The notes: a model not told the origin generated them from the letters alone. A stretch of 64,000 bases of DNA from Channa striata (GCA_033026295.1 CM065169.1:4164932-4228931); one strand, 5' to 3'. Counted from the first letter of the stretch, positions 33,701 through 47,570 are shown. Made by a program: numbers and translations.

Positions 33701-35780
33701 AGCCCTTGTTTTATTCATTATATTGATGCACATATACTTAAGCCAGAAATGGCTCAATTTCTCCAGCACCAACCAACTAGCTAATAATACTAATACGCCA
33801 CTTGGGAGAAACACATAATAAATATGGATCATGGTCGATCACCTCAGACTGATTGTTTTTTTTATCTCATATACTGGGGTGTAAGCAGATATCACAACAT
33901 AACTACTTTTTGGCGTAGCTTTAGTAAATATTGCAGAACCAGAATTATTCGTAAGGTTCTCTAAAGTTCTGATTCTTGAGTTGTTCTGTTGTTTTTCTGA
34001 GTTTAGTTTTTATGTTTGTTTTTTTTAATAGATTGGCATGTTTGCCTAATTAAAACAGTTGTGTCCACACCTCACAAATGTGTATGTCTATAGTGATCAT
34101 CTTTATTCTAATCACCATGGGACCGTTTATAATATTTGGACTACAAGTGGCAAGTTAACGCTGACAAATCTCCTGGGCTCTTTGCAAACACATTATGTGC
34201 AGTTCTCTTAACACCATTTTTGATTGACAACAAGCCGAGCAAACATTCAAGGAACAGCAGGCTGTGTGTGATACTGCTGACTACACAAACCCACCGTTTA
34301 AGTCCCACCCTGGCTCGCCAAGCTGAGCACTCTTTCAGCCGCTTTTGTCCTTTCAGCTCTCCTTCGCTCCCCTCATTCTGTCCCATCCCCTCTTCTGTTC
34401 TCTTCTCTTCCCTTCTCCCCGTCGCTTGACTCTATTTGATCCCGCTTTCCGTCTCTTCTCTATTTCCATTCCCCTTCCCCTCTCGCGGTCCAAAGCTGAA
34501 ACAAATTAAACGAGTCGCCCTGTAATGGTGGGAACACAAGCCTCTGGCAGCGCTCTATTAGCCAGGGTGCTTATTTGTTAACATGCTGGATTAATGTGCT
34601 GTGCTTGGTATGGGAGGCCACCTGCACGGCCAGTGAAGGGTATTCACAGGCCCACTCACTAATCTGCCTCCAAGGATGATTGCAGGTTTCTGTGGCATGA
34701 TAAGGCAGCTACCCTCCCTCATCCCGTTTCTCTCTCTCTTCAGGAACATCAGTGAATGGTCAATTTCGTCTTTTGAGGGACTCCTGAGGTTCTGCTCTTG
34801 TTGCCCCGACCAGCATGCTAATGGATCAGATGTCTCTGTCCTTTTACAAACCAAACATTACACTATATCATTCACATCCAAAGGTCTCATGCTACAGTTT
34901 GATTCATACTGTACCTTTAACAGCATAAACAGTGTCTGTAGCTTCTTTGCACCAGCTGCCAAACATGATCATCAGATACACAAAACAAAACACAGGACTC
35001 ACACAGGAAACAGGAGTTTGAGTCAAGTGTGAAACAACTGATATTGGATGCAACCATATTTACAAGAAGCACATCATGTGACATGTTTGAAGGCAAACAG
35101 CTATTTTTACCAACCCTAACTATCTGTCTTTAGTGCCCAGCCATAACAAACCATTTTGTTTGCAGTTCAATTCTTGCATTTTTCAGTCTTTACCTCAAAA
35201 AATGTGGCCTGTTGTAAATGACAAATTCCACTACTTTGTTGCTTGGCAACAAAGGGGTTCAATTACAACAGATAGCCACTTTTCAGTGTGGCAGCACTAT
35301 TTCAATAGTTTATCAGGTCATAAGAAAGGGACAAATGACCTTTATGTGGGTGTAAGTGTGGGAGACAGGTTGATTTATGTTTTAAAGTTTATATACCTGT
35401 GGTAAACCTAGTTTTATGGGGTCTGTGGCATTAGGAGATGCACCTGTTCTTTATAGACTGCCCTCTCTTTAAGTATCTCCTCCTTTATTATTACAGTCCA
35501 AATTGCTAAATTCTTAAAACAAAACTATCAACTACCAAAATCCAGAATCCATCTTTTTGCAAAACCTCCAACAATACTCATCTAGTTACAAGCAATTTAC
35601 AGATCTGATGAAACACACCTTCTGCACATTGGTGCACTTTGATGCCAGTTAGCCACACACAGGCCACAAAAAGGTGAAACACAACTAGCAGACTGTTGTC
35701 ACTGTTAATGCACAAACTGTACACACTTCGGGCAACCTGGGGGTAGTCATACGACAATGCTACACTTGTTGATTTTGGTC
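30791..35780. other. Unique non-coding sequence
   Basis: No gene is recognised. A GTTTTT short tandem lies at 31031-31050. The GC-richer, repeat-free 32200-32590 block (with CACGTCAC, TTGCGCGC and a TTTAAGCGCT palindrome-like site) looks like a regulatory candidate. Pyrimidine-rich sequence lies at 34360-34485. A cttcag acceptor-like site at 34743 has no good matching donor. Confidence 0.35.
31031..31050. repeat. (GTTTTT)n short tandem
   Basis: Three to four GTTTTT units. Confidence 0.75.
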
Positions 35781-35782
35781 CT

Positions 35783-35940
35783 GCGGTCAAAGTGTCCTTG
35801 AGCAAGACATTGAACCTCCACTTAGCTGCTCCATAGCTGCAAGGCAGTTCCCCCATGGGTGTGTGTGGGTTTGAGGGCAAATGGATGAATGAAAAACAGT
35901 CTAAAGAACTTTGAATACCCAAGTATTTCACATTTGTGTC
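35783..35940 (+). mobile_element. V-SINE-like interspersed repeat, diverged
   Basis: AGTGTCCTTGAGCAAGACAT at about 35791-35810 matches the conserved central block of fish V-SINE-type repeats (usual form GTGTCCTTGGGCAAGACA). Further on, TAAAGAACTTTGAATACCCA parallels the family's AAAGCGCTTTGAGTACC tail. The tRNA-related head is not visible, so this is a partial or old copy. Confidence 0.65.
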
Positions 35941-38900
35941 TAGTCAGTTATTGGTAAACCCTTGACGTAAACAGGAAATGCAGTTCAAATGGATACGGCA
36001 TGTGTGAGTTAAATTGTGACTTCAGTGAAGGAGAAAAACAACAGAGGAGAAAGACCAGCACATCTCAGTGATGGTGGACTAGGAAAAAGAGGAGGATGAG
36101 GAGGAAGGCCAAGACCAAGTGTAGTCACATGACACAAAATTAGGTGATGATTTGGTCTTTTTCCCAGTGGCCTCTATGATAAGGACAATCTGAAAGTTAC
36201 ACCTGAAAGTTACAGTACAGTGAAAGTCCATAGTCCAATGTCTCATTGTCTCATGAATTGTTTACCTGTAATCTACAGTGGGGACAGGAGGACTTAATGC
36301 TGTACAATAGTCGACTTTTTGGTAAAAGGTTTTGTTAATGTGGCTTGAACTTTAGGTTTTGTGTGCAGTGTTTTGAGAAAAAGAGAGTAGAACTCAGGAA
36401 ATGTGTTTTATCAATTCAGTAAAAACAATGATAGGAAAGCTGAAAATGGATCATTTTCAGTGCATGAGATTGTTTTTGCTCCAGAAAACAGCATCACAAA
36501 AGACCCAGTATTGAGCATCAAATATAAAGGCTTTGATGAATAAGTATCATATTCTATCAATCAGAGATAAAGAAGTGCAGAGCAGCTATTTATTACAGAT
36601 TCGGCTGAACTATTAGGGCCAGTAAAAGCACATTTTGAAAAATTAGATTTTCAGTAGGCAGCAGCAACAATAAAGTGGCTAGTGTAGGAACCGCAGAGAA
36701 CATAAAAATTGATTTCCAGGCATTTGTCAATAGATTTATTACTTTGAAATGAGTTAAAATGAACACCAAACTATGCTCTGTAAGTAAAGGGATTTTTACT
36801 GTGGTGAATTACCGGTGTGATTCAAAAAACTCACACCTCACCAGAACAATGAAACACATTTAATTGTCTGTTTGAACAGAAAACAGTGACTCAACGTTAC
36901 ACTGACTCACGATCCGCAAAGCTGTGGGCCACTCAGATGAAATCATGTCCTGAGGCAGAGTTTACAGTATTGATAAACTGGATGGTGTCCACAGCATCTC
37001 TGCGAGGATGTACTTTGTGTTTATCTACAACATCACACAATGTGTTAAGATAGAGAAACAGCTACCTCGGATGGCAGAAGGCCCGGAGAGTCTGCAGTCT
37101 GCAGGAGGTGCTGATGGGTTGAAGTTTGGGCTCCTTTACAACACACACACAGGTGATGTCACGCGCTGTCAGGCACCCTAGGGCAGTACTGCGTGTACTA
37201 TGTCAGGGAGGAGAAATGATCTGTGAATCCTGAGGGAGCAGTCGACTAATGTGCGTGGAGCTCTGTAACCGTGTACAACCTGGATAAATGGCATTAAAGG
37301 TTGCCTTGCTCTGTTCAGGTTTCTTTTTCCTTTCTAGACTCTTTGCTTAGCGTCCGAGCAAGACTAGGACTAGACTGAACCCAGGCCTACTGATTTAAAA
37401 AGGGTCTTTTTTCTTATTTCGTTGTTTTTGCAGATGTCACCAACATATTATGGAGAACTAAAAGGCTGAACTAGTACAGTAAAGATTTGTAATCATACGA
37501 AAAGAAAAAATTAGTTTGTAAAGAGGAAGAAGTGGACAGAACAAGTGAGGATTCGGCTTTAATGTAACTCAACCAGCACAGACCGTTTTCTACAGGATTC
37601 AATTGCGTCTTGGGTCATCAGTGACCATGATCCGAGCCTTCCATCCCCCTCAGCCGTCCATCACAAGAGTTAAAATGTTGCTTCATACCTACTGTGGCCA
37701 CCGAATGACTGAATGAACCAGTTAAGGTTGTTTTATTGTTTGCTGACCTCTGCACCGAGATCAGTAAAATTTGGTCATTTTCTGCTTAGCTGAGGCTCGT
37801 ATGACATTGTATGAGTTTTTAGGTTGTTTAGGTCTAGTTGGTTCCCTTTTTCTTTGCTTTTGAAGTCGGTCATTTTTGCTCACCATCAGCCAATGTTTAG
37901 TATGTTTAAAAAAAAGGTATTTAAATTGCTTTTGTTGCTGTTCATATCATCTTATTATATTTGGGATATTGTATTATCTTGGTTTGTACACTGGAAGCAG
38001 TTATTTTGTTCACAAGCACATTTTGTTTAATTTAGTTGGGTCTGATCGTATGACTCCTCCACTACAAACATCTACTGTCAACTTCATGTGGAAATGCAAA
38101 GCAGATGAGAAGACCTACAAGCAACAGTAATGAAACCTAACATTAATATGTGTTAGTTTGACCTGCATTGAATGTATATCAGTGTAATGTTAAGCTTTGG
38201 TCCCATTTATAAAATTAATATATGTTTGCTCCACAAGCAAAATATTGCTTAATAAATGTTATAATTTTTTTGTACATGACATTTTCCAACTGATTTCTCA
38301 CACTGATCTATAGCTTCATAAAGGCACATTTGTAAATCTGATTTTAATGTAAACTAATCCTGCCATTACTGTCTTTATTGAAGAATTTAATTTTCTCTGT
38401 AATTATCAAGTTTTATTGAATATTGATCCAAACACATTTTTGGGACCTAGCTTAGGACTATTAGCTTTAACCCAACAGTTGGTTGCTACGAGGTAGCTTG
38501 CTACAATAAACTAGGGTAACAACTGATGTTATTTATTATCCAGAGTTTCCATTCAGAATGAATTACGTTTGTGTCACAAATATATGAACTTAAGGGCATA
38601 TGCACACCAAGCCAATGTAAAAGACCCTGGGGTGACGAAGGCCAACTGTTGATTCGCCTTTTGTCCCGACAACAAGTGACATTTTAATAGACTGCAGTGA
38701 CCACAGCCAATTACCAAGTAACATGTATGTTCTGTGCCTGCAAGGGAGGAAGGGAAAGTGGAAGAATGAGAACGAGCTATGCAAGTCATTCAACATGCTG
38801 AACTTGCTGAGAAACCATTTATACGGGTTCAACTGGTGCCAACAATGCAGGACACACACCACAAAGAGACGTCCACCAAAGCCCGACATCAGCACGGAGC

Positions 38901-40448
38901 TTCGAGGCCCTAAGGATTCTCCCATGGTGTCACTGACACGCAGAGTAACACTGACACTGTAAGACACTGTTTGTGTTTACAAGCCAAACTCTTTAACATC
39001 CGACATTAACCAAATTATCATTTATTTCCTCTCATATATAAATGGAGCCCTTTTCATACCACACTTAATGTGTGACCAAAGAAAGACAAAGAAGGCAGGG
39101 AGAGGTTCAGACAAATGGGAAGCATCACAGAGAAACGAGTAGAGAGAGATAAATATCAGCAGAGAAACATAGATGGGTGCCTCCACACTCTGTAGTCGGG
39201 TGACAAAGCACCGAGCCCGAGGCTACAGCCGTCATAAAAGCAGTAATAGAGTGAACACACATTTTCATTAGCTATTGATTCATTTCCAATTCTCCATTAA
39301 TTTCAGGAGGCCATCACTGCACAGTGGCCTTTCTCCTCCCCAGGCTACGTTCCTCAGCTCCGCCTGACATAACCATGGTAATTACTGCGCTCCCGCCCTG
39401 CAAGCTGTTCACAGTCTCATACCACAGTAAAAATTGAATGAGTATTCTAGAGGAAAAAAAAAAAAAGGAAGAGAGGGAAGAAAAAACAATGACTGAAAGG
39501 GAGAAATCAAAGACAACAAAGCTATCACCCACAGGCGTGCGCTTTGACAAAACTGAATTACAATGGCTGTGAACACTTGTGCTATTTCAGCCCAACTGTC
39601 AGAGCTCTCGATGGGTTCAAAGCTGTGCGTGTGCTGCTGGGGCGGCTACAGTCAGCGCAAACATTCCGACCCAAAAGCGTGGAGAGAGACGAGGCGCGGA
39701 ACGATAAGCAACAGTGACTAAGCAGATGAGTTAATGTGAAGTCCGACCAACCTCCGGGAAGAAGTCACGAGATAGCTGTGCATTAGACGCTGAAACAGAA
39801 TTATTCTGTTTATATAATTCTGACAGGGAGGTTTATGTGCACACAGGCTTCTTGCTCTGTTAGTGGGAGGTCACAGACTAACTCAAATGTCAGACAAATG
39901 AAACACATGTAGTGAAATGTGTGCAACATGAATGGCCATACTGACAGGAAGAGAGGTCTTACCTGGTTGACAAAACCCCAAGAAAGGCACGAATTGAAAA
40001 GGAGAAGGAAAAAGAAAAGTTTAAAATCATCACAAATGAGTATTTGAAAAAACCTTCTGTTCGTCTAATCTACATACCAGTAATACTGGAAATCCACACA
40101 TACTGGATGCACGTTTAGTAATTGGGCAACATTACTATTGTAAAAAGCAGCTCTGCTCAGTGCACTGGAGGGTACCCAGCAGCATTGAGGGGAGAATGAA
40201 CTCCACCAGGTTCATCTATCACACTAGCTGCCTCATGTGCTCCACAAAAGATGAAAAACAGGGGAAACAAATGGCAGAGCAAATCAATTACACGAAAAAG
40301 AATCATGTCACCTGTCAAATATACACTGTGTTCTGTGTCATTCGTTTTTTTCCTTCAAACAGGGCGCACATTTTCGAGATTGAATTTTGAAAACCTTATA
40401 CATTATTAACACCCTTCATGCTTTATCAATTTACTGAGTTTTTTCGCA
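35941..40448. other. Unique non-coding sequence
   Basis: No gene or repeat family is recognised. GGAGGATGAGGAGG purine runs occur near 36088. A minus-strand CAACCAG|gtaagac site lies at about 39971, preceded on that strand by a long pyrimidine run, so it could act as a donor or an acceptor. A small splice-flanked candidate is at 37066-37110. Confidence 0.35.
37066..37110 (-). other. Weak 45-base microexon candidate
   Basis: The minus strand reads CCCATCAG, then 15 open codons (HLLQTADSPGLLPSE), then gtagctg. The length is a multiple of three, but both splice signals are mediocre and no homology is recognised. Confidence 0.13.
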
Positions 40449-40463
40449 CCCCCCCCCCACCCC
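40449..40463. repeat. C-rich homopolymer tract
   Basis: A C11 run, one A, then CCCC. Confidence 0.85.
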
Positions 40464-43400
40464 GCTCCTTTTTCTGTGTTTCTACGAGACAAAATCTAAT
40501 AAACACAGTGTTTGGTCTCGATATACACAGTTTTTAATCCAACACATTAAGAGCCAGTGCCGCAAATGAAATTCAACAGGGAGCCCCTTCAAACTCCCAA
40601 CGGGTGATGGGCAAAGAGAATCAGACCAAAAGAAAGACAGAGTGAGAGGAAAACCAAGCATCAACCCCTCTTCTCTTTTAAGTCCCTCAAAAAAGAACCC
40701 CATGATGAGGGGGCTTAGGAGGTTGGACAGACAGAACTAGTGTGGCTAAGTGAGAAAAGATACACATAAAGAGTTTTCATATCCGCTCAGATTAAGGGTA
40801 CCTGGAAGAAGGGTGAAATAACGACGGTGTTGTCAAGGAAACAAGTGCCACGGTGACACCTTAATCTGGAGAAATATAATTGGAAAAGGAGTGATAAACA
40901 TCTTCGTATCTGAGTGTGTGATGTACTGAACAGTATTCGAAAAGAAGCCGCCTGAACACTCATTACTGAAGTTATTGTAAGAATAACACTAATGAATACA
41001 TTTGGAGAGACGTCCTCCGGGGCTAAAAGAAGAGGCTGTGATGTAGAAACAGGCTTGTAGGGCTTTCGTACAGGATAAAGTAATGCTTAAAAGGGCTTGT
41101 CGCACATTCCCGTGTCGCATATAAATGAGATGAGCAGTGGTGTAAATAGCACTTGTACAGAAAACGACTCTGGATTACTCGACAAAACAAATATTGGATC
41201 TTGTGAGTGTACAGGTGCACGCCGCACATGCTGCTTCACTTCTGCCTCAGACTGCATGAACTCCGTTTGAATCCACAACACAAGCAAGTCCCACCGTAGG
41301 ACACAGTATCATTAGCGACTCAACCTTCACAGATGAAAAAAGAAGTCATAAAGAACTCTGTACAAAATGACATGCAAATAAGGAAGAACTCAAGAAATCT
41401 TTGCCATCTCTCACCAATTATCTTGTTAATTACAAACCATTGTGAAGGGCTCCCACTGTCGACGGGCTCCCTGATTATACAGTGCATTTGTCCCCACTTT
41501 CCACAGCCTAATCAGTAATTACTACCTGCAGCTGCAGCTCAGTACAGAACAGGCGCGGCCATCTTGGGACAACAGGGAACACTGGGCAATTTGAAACATT
41601 CTGTCAGCACCACACTTATTTAGTTCGCTCAGTCGGAGTGCGTTGCTGGAGAAGCCAGGTCTTCTAGGAGTTCGCTGAGTTGAGTCACTCAACGGTCAAC
41701 AGTTGTCACCTTCACACCTCTCAGCTGTGTTATCAGTGCTTTGTGTGACGTTCGGATGACTGCTGTTCTTAAGTTAGCAGTTAACTTGGCTTTAGGTTTC
41801 CAAGACCACTAGTAGCTTCCACACGTGTCTGATTTTACACAGTGTGCATATCCAAAGTGCAGCGAAGATATTTCAATCTTATTCCAAAGGCCTTACTCAA
41901 CCTGGAGGGAGCCGACAGCTAAACGGTCCATCCGGTGTTCTGCATCTCCCCACAATGTTCAATATCTCTCATCATCAGCACCATAGCTTTGGATGTGCTG
42001 CAGACTCTAGCAGGCTCAGCATGTCATTATTATGCAATATTATGTTGTTTGGTTTACACACAACATAAGAGGCTTAATGTTGGGTTGGATACAGAAATAA
42101 TGCTGTCTAATAACTGGGACAGGAATTGGTGTCTGTCATTCCATTGGCCTGTGTTTTGTCACCCACTCATCCACCCTGACTCTCTCCCGACAAACAACTG
42201 ATTTTAAAATACATCACTCTGGCTCCCACATGCCTCGCCTAGAATAACTATGCCAGTGGGTAGCAGGTGACCTGATAGCCATAACTATAGGCTGATAAAA
42301 ACAGTTTTGTTTTTTGCCATACTATTTTCATTCAATAAATGTCTGTCTGTTTGAAAACAACACACATTTAGCATTGTGGTATGAATTTCTATGTGCACAT
42401 AGATGCAAAAGATTACAAGCCATCACTGCCTGCACCCGGACATAGCGAATGGGTGTTCAAGAGCACGATTATTAATGTAAAGCAGACTTCAGGTTCTCAC
42501 TTGGCTTGTAGAACCAACTTTGCCTTAGTTACAAAAGAATCATCAAAAGAACATCATTTGTGTGATTCCTCTGGGCAATGTCAAGTGAGGCCCTCAGGTT
42601 ATATTTAGCTGCTATCTTTGTGCCTATGACCCATAGGACAACCTGTCTCTAAATTATTGGTTAACACAATCCCGAATGTGCCGCTACAGAGAGAGGAAAT
42701 TTAAATCACTCGGTATCGAAGAAACTAAAAGTGTGGAGACCTTCCACTCAAAAATTTTAATCTTGTCAGTTAAAACCGACAAAATAACTGGCATCAACTC
42801 ACACATCACAATGTAATACATCAGTGAGTTCAATCAAATGTTTTGTAGCACCTAAGACTCGGCTTCAACAGTTCTTGATCTTATTATTCTCCCAGGTTTG
42901 AGTTTCAGCTTTATCTCTAAATGTTCAGTTGGATTAAGATCAGAGCTCATAGCAACCACTTCACAACGCCCCAGTGTTTTTTCTTATCCATGTTTTTAGA
43001 TGTTTTCCTCTTCCTTTTTGAGTCTGTCAAACTGAATGGATACAACAAGGCTGCAAAGTCAGGTCCCATTCGCAATGAATGGCAGGCATTGCTGTACCAT
43101 CATGTGTACCAGTAGAAACCATTAACTTCTATCCTGATGATGGTTACCACTCCACCCACCAGCACCAAGTGCAGACTTGGCTACATTGTTAAAAGCAATG
43201 CATATCAATATGGCATCTCTATTAAGGAGGTGGTCAGGAAGAGTAGGATGGATTCTATTCAACTGCCTCTGAGGTCAGGGAAGGTTGAGGAGGGTGTTAA
43301 GGTGTGGGGACTGAGACCAGATGGCTCCTGACTGGACATGACTTCCGGGGAAAAGTCTCTCTGCTAAGAGGACACAGAGATTCACCAATTGAAATCTGTA

Positions 43401-43645
43401 TTTGAAACACAGTACACCATGGGGATTAGTTATGATCTCGACCTGGTTGCATGTCATTTAGCTGGGACACAATTATGACACCCCAGCACACTAATGAAAG
43501 CGAAGGCATCTTAACACACCAGTACACCTGAGACTCACAGATATTCAAAGCTGAGAAGCCAGTAAACACACCAAATACTGTCTCGGCAGAGAACCAGTGG
43601 TGCGTTTGACTGCTTGTGTGTGTGCTCTTGTATGGGGTTATAAGC
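40464..43645. other. Mostly unique non-coding sequence
   Basis: No gene is recognised. The segment at about 42920-43000 (TTCAGTTGGATTAAGATCAG) faintly resembles a non-coding strand of Tc1-like elements, but the match is too weak to call. Confidence 0.35.
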
Positions 43646-43665
43646 TGTGTGTGTGTGTGTGTGTG
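43646..43665. repeat. (GT)n microsatellite
   Basis: Ten GT units. Confidence 0.9.
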
Positions 43666-45041
43666 CTCATGTGGCTAGTCAAACAGGAAACAACCTGGCG
43701 ACCTTCAGAGGTCACGGCTCTACCGTCAGCCTATTAATCACAGCAGTGTCTTGCTCTTCTGCTGCCATGAAGACAGACTGGCTGAGCTCATTGTGTTTAG
43801 CGCTGATGTCTGAGTGTCAGGTTAGATATCCAGCACTCAGGCTTGGTGCCCACATGTCCTCTCTATCGAAGAACAAATCCCCCAGCAGGTAATCCAAAGA
43901 GCTCTGCTGTAAATTAGCTGCTCGCATCTATTTTAGTCTAAAGTTAGACTTAAACAGTTTTAGGTTACATTTAAATTGTTCTTTTAATGGATCTTGTGTA
44001 GGTGTGACACCAGTCTGATAATATATATTTCATATAAAGATTTGAGACAAATAGTAGCCAATTTTTTTCAAGAACAGTAGGAGTCAAAGTCAAAGGAGTC
44101 AAATTTCATATCTTTAAAAAATCTTTATTAAATCTTTATCCTCCCAAATATAGTTATATGTACAGACACAAAATAAATTTTATCCAATCCCTAAAACAGA
44201 AGTAATGATCATTAGTAACTGTAACAAGCAGCTAATAGGTAGGAGCTGGTGCATTTTGCAAACCTACACATCTTTGTACATCTACATACTTTTTGTCAAA
44301 AAATACCATTTTAGGCTTAATTATTTACTGCTCTGCAACAGGCACACAGTTAAAGCCTTTATTTAAGTGCACCTGATTCTGCACCTGAGTTGACCCAGGT
44401 GCAGAATTTTGTATATTTATTTTGTCTATAATATTGTAAATTTTTTTGTATAAATGACCAAGATAATTTTCTTCCCTTAGACAGATCTGTTTTGTGATTT
44501 TTCTCTGGCTGATGGAATCACCAAAGATTACAAGTTTAAAGTAAATCAGCCATAAGTGTAAAAGTGTTGCAAATGTTGATTTGTGATCAAACAACCACAT
44601 CACAGGTGATTAAGACTACTGATGTTTTTATCAAAAATTGAGAATTGTGTAAAAAAGCACAGCTTTTTAATATACCAAATATCTCATCTAACCTCAATGT
44701 GTAAATAATCACAAGTTTTGTTACAAGTTATTACATGTGGGTGGATGCTTGATGACTAAGGTGCTTATTCATCTCCTGCTACTGAAACGGTTATTACTGA
44801 GACAGAGGAGAGTTGCCTCCTGTCCAATGCACGACTTCTATTCTTTTCTAAAAAGCAGCATTTTAGCCTTGTTGTCCTGATTATCATACAAAACAAGCAG
44901 CTGTAACTGTTATTGGCATTTATTGTCTCACTATAAGATGGAATCATTCTTTCAAAAATGAACTCAATAAATAAATCTTTTTAAAATCAGCCGGACATGT
45001 GGAAGTGGCTCTAAGTGCTGAAATGCTTTCTTGCTACATAC
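43666..45041. other. Unique non-coding sequence
   Basis: A plus-strand donor-like CAGCAG|gtaatcc occurs at about 43886 without a convincing acceptor. AT-rich sequence from 44000 to 44960 shows no gene. Confidence 0.4.
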
Positions 45042-45074
45042 CTTCAATGTGTCTGTGTGTGGGAGGATGGAAAG
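45042..45074 (-). other. Candidate 33-base microexon, minus strand
   Basis: On the minus strand, TTCATCTCTCCCTCCTCTCAG is a textbook pyrimidine-rich acceptor. It is followed by 33 open bases (reading LSILPHTDTLK) ending in AAG and then gtatgtagc, a strong donor. The size is a multiple of three and typical of the 3-to-51-base neuronal microexons of vertebrates. No protein is recognised and no neighbouring exon was found, so it may be a decoy; among the splice-flanked segments its two sites are the best matched. Confidence 0.27.
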
Positions 45075-45184
45075 CTGAGAGGAGGGAGAGATGAAGTATT
45101 GGGAGAGGGCTGAGATGGGTGGATAAATGACGGAGATGAGGGAGATCACTTCTGCAGCTCCGATGGGTGCACAGGTATAGGAAA

Positions 45185-45186
<2 letters not shown>

Positions 45187-45218
<32 letters not shown>
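45187..45218. repeat. (GT)n microsatellite
   Basis: Sixteen GT units. Confidence 0.95.
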
Positions 45219-46294
45219 GAGCGGGAATGCAAGGTAGTGGAAAAGGAAAGGCTAGATGGTGAGATTGAAGGATGGATAGAAGTGGAGAGGAGTGGAAGGA
45301 GAATGCTTCAGTGGCTCCACTTGACAGCTGAGTGAGAGGGGAAGCGGAGTGGCTACTCTGTGTAATTTGTTAGCGGGTCCATGATGCATGCAGGCATGAT
45401 ACCACAGCAAGCCTGGTGAACACAGCGTAGGATAGAGAGAGACAGACAGCTGAGAGGAAGGAGGGAGGAACAAAACAGGAATGTCCTGACAGATCAGGAT
45501 ACATCAAGAGAAAGATCAGGTGTGGGGAAGAGAAGAGGAGAAGGAAGGGACCACATCCTGTTTTTTTAGCCTCTGTCGCCCGGATGTGACCGACCGGCGT
45601 CTCTATCTTCCATATTATAAACAAGGCAGCGGATGTTTTGAATAACGGCGTCTGCATCCTGCACACCTTCACGCCCGGCTTTGAAACCATTGTCTCCCTG
45701 CTATCTCGACAGCTCCGTCTGTCTTGCTCCACGGCAGGTGCATGTCATCTTCGCATAAGCCACTCCGGATGCACTGCAGATGCAATTTGCCCAGGTTTAT
45801 CTGAAACGCTGAATAAAATGACACAAATCTGGGCATCAGCCCGCTAATAATGATGCCATGTTGATGAGGGGCCTATTTTGTAGGTGTGTGTGCATCAAAG
45901 TGTGTGTTTGTGGCTTGTTGACGCGGGACTGATCCAGGATGCCATGGCAGCTGTCTGCTATAATTACCTGGGAGCCCGATCACGCACACAAAACACACCC
46001 ATACGCACACGCACATCTCTCCTGATTACCTCAATAAGGCGACGTTTGTCTGATTAGCTTCCATATTTCCACCAAAGACTTGTTATTAATGAACATGTGT
46101 TCAACGTTTCGCTCCACTATACTTTGTAACTCTCTGAACATTTGGAAGACAATCTTTGACAATGTTTGAGGAGCATCACTGATTAGATGCCACATACCAA
46201 AAAAACATAACAAGGCCCGTTTTGATTAAAAAATAAAACATTTCCTGCATGTGTATAATTTTTAGAATGAGGCTTTTGGTTGTTTGTTCCGCAG
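45219..46294. other. Non-coding sequence with a GC-richer block
   Basis: A purine-rich patch (45240-45560) is followed by a GC-richer, repeat-free block (45570-45960). An acceptor-like TTTTTTTAG at 45569 precedes one frame open for about 23 codons, and a second frame is open from about 45617 to a CAG|gtgcat site near 45736. The two frames disagree, so coding is not supported; conserved regulatory DNA is an equal possibility. Confidence 0.3.
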
Positions 46295-46372
46295 GAAATG
46301 GAAAGAGAAACGGGGGAGAAGAACGACGACGCCTGGCCTCCCACCTTGGAGGAGAGCAGACATTAGCAGACG
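46295..46372 (+). other. Candidate 78-base exon, plus strand
   Basis: TGTTTGTTCCGCAG precedes the segment and gtattt follows it. The length is a multiple of three. One frame (GNGKRNGGEERRRLASH and on) is open throughout, while the other purine-rich frame ends in a stop near 46361. The donor is weak and the protein is not recognised. Confidence 0.17.
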
Positions 46373-47570
46373 GTATTTCTGTGGGGCATGTCTACAAGAC
46401 TGAATGGCTCCATCAAGCAAACACTCGGCTGTCTGACACGCACATACACAAGGCACAATCACATCCACAGCTCTCAGCCCACACCTTTTTCCGTCAAATA
46501 TTAGCATAATGAAATGCACTGTTATTTATGTGTCATCAGCCTCTGCAGGACCTGAAAATGAAGTGCTCATTAACTGCATGGGTCTCGAAATAGATCATCA
46601 GGTGCCCAGTATTGGGACAGGCACACAACAATGACTTCTCATCTTGGGCACACTCCAGTCTTTTTCCTCACTTGAATGTCACAGATTTGAAAATAGAAAT
46701 GATGCAACAATTCACAGTCTGCATGTAAGCATGCATGGGACGCTAGTGAGCCATCATCTGCAAATATTCGAGAGTATTAGAGGAAAGCGAGGGTGAAGGG
46801 GTTGCGCAATATAGACTGATGATCCCCAACATAAACACTCTCATAATGAACAATGCCAGGTGGTAATAATGTTGTAGCTGATCTGTGTGTGAGAAGTCAA
46901 AAATCACACTGACATGCAAGGACTGACCTGAAATAAAAATTGTGTGGTGAACTCCGGAAAAATAAGGTGAGAAAGTAACAGAGCATCAGTTCACCGTTGG
47001 CTGCAGAAAGGGATTGGGGGGTAGCGGAGGTGGTGGGCCGTTCTGTTTTCTCCAGTCATGCCTGTCCATGTTCTGTGGAAAGCCTTTTTCCCATTTGTTA
47101 GGAGGTCATGTGTGGAATGCAAATGGCGGCCGCTGCTGCCTGCATGTACTGAACGGCTGAGAGACCTCAAGGGCCGCCACTTAATGAGCTCACTTTAAAG
47201 CCTTAATGTGACAGTGAAAGACGCTGGTCTCATGACTGGCTGTAAAATGCCAGACAAGAGGCAAATAGAAAGAAGGACAGGCAGGAAAAGAATAACGGCC
47301 AGAACCGTTCAGGTCCATATGTTTATAGACACTTTAGCTATTGGCCAACTGAAGATTTAATATTTAGCAATGAAGCATAAAATATAAGGCTTCGTTTGCA
47401 ATGTTGAAAAGAGAAAAAGGATAAGTAGTTAAAAAATGCTTTGTGAATTTGAATTTGAAAGCTATCCAACAATGCTGTGTTCAGAATTGCATGTGGCAGA
47501 ATAGTAGCAGAATAAATGAAAAGGAGTCTACTCAAAACTAGACACCCACTAGTTTCCTTAAAGCCATTAA
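46373..47570. other. Unique non-coding sequence
   Basis: No gene is recognised. Repeat-free stretches (46500-46620, 47050-47230) are possible conserved elements. Confidence 0.35.

Noticed and set aside
42900..43000. Tc1-like fragment
   Set aside because: Only a short, weak resemblance; no protein-level motif could be read.
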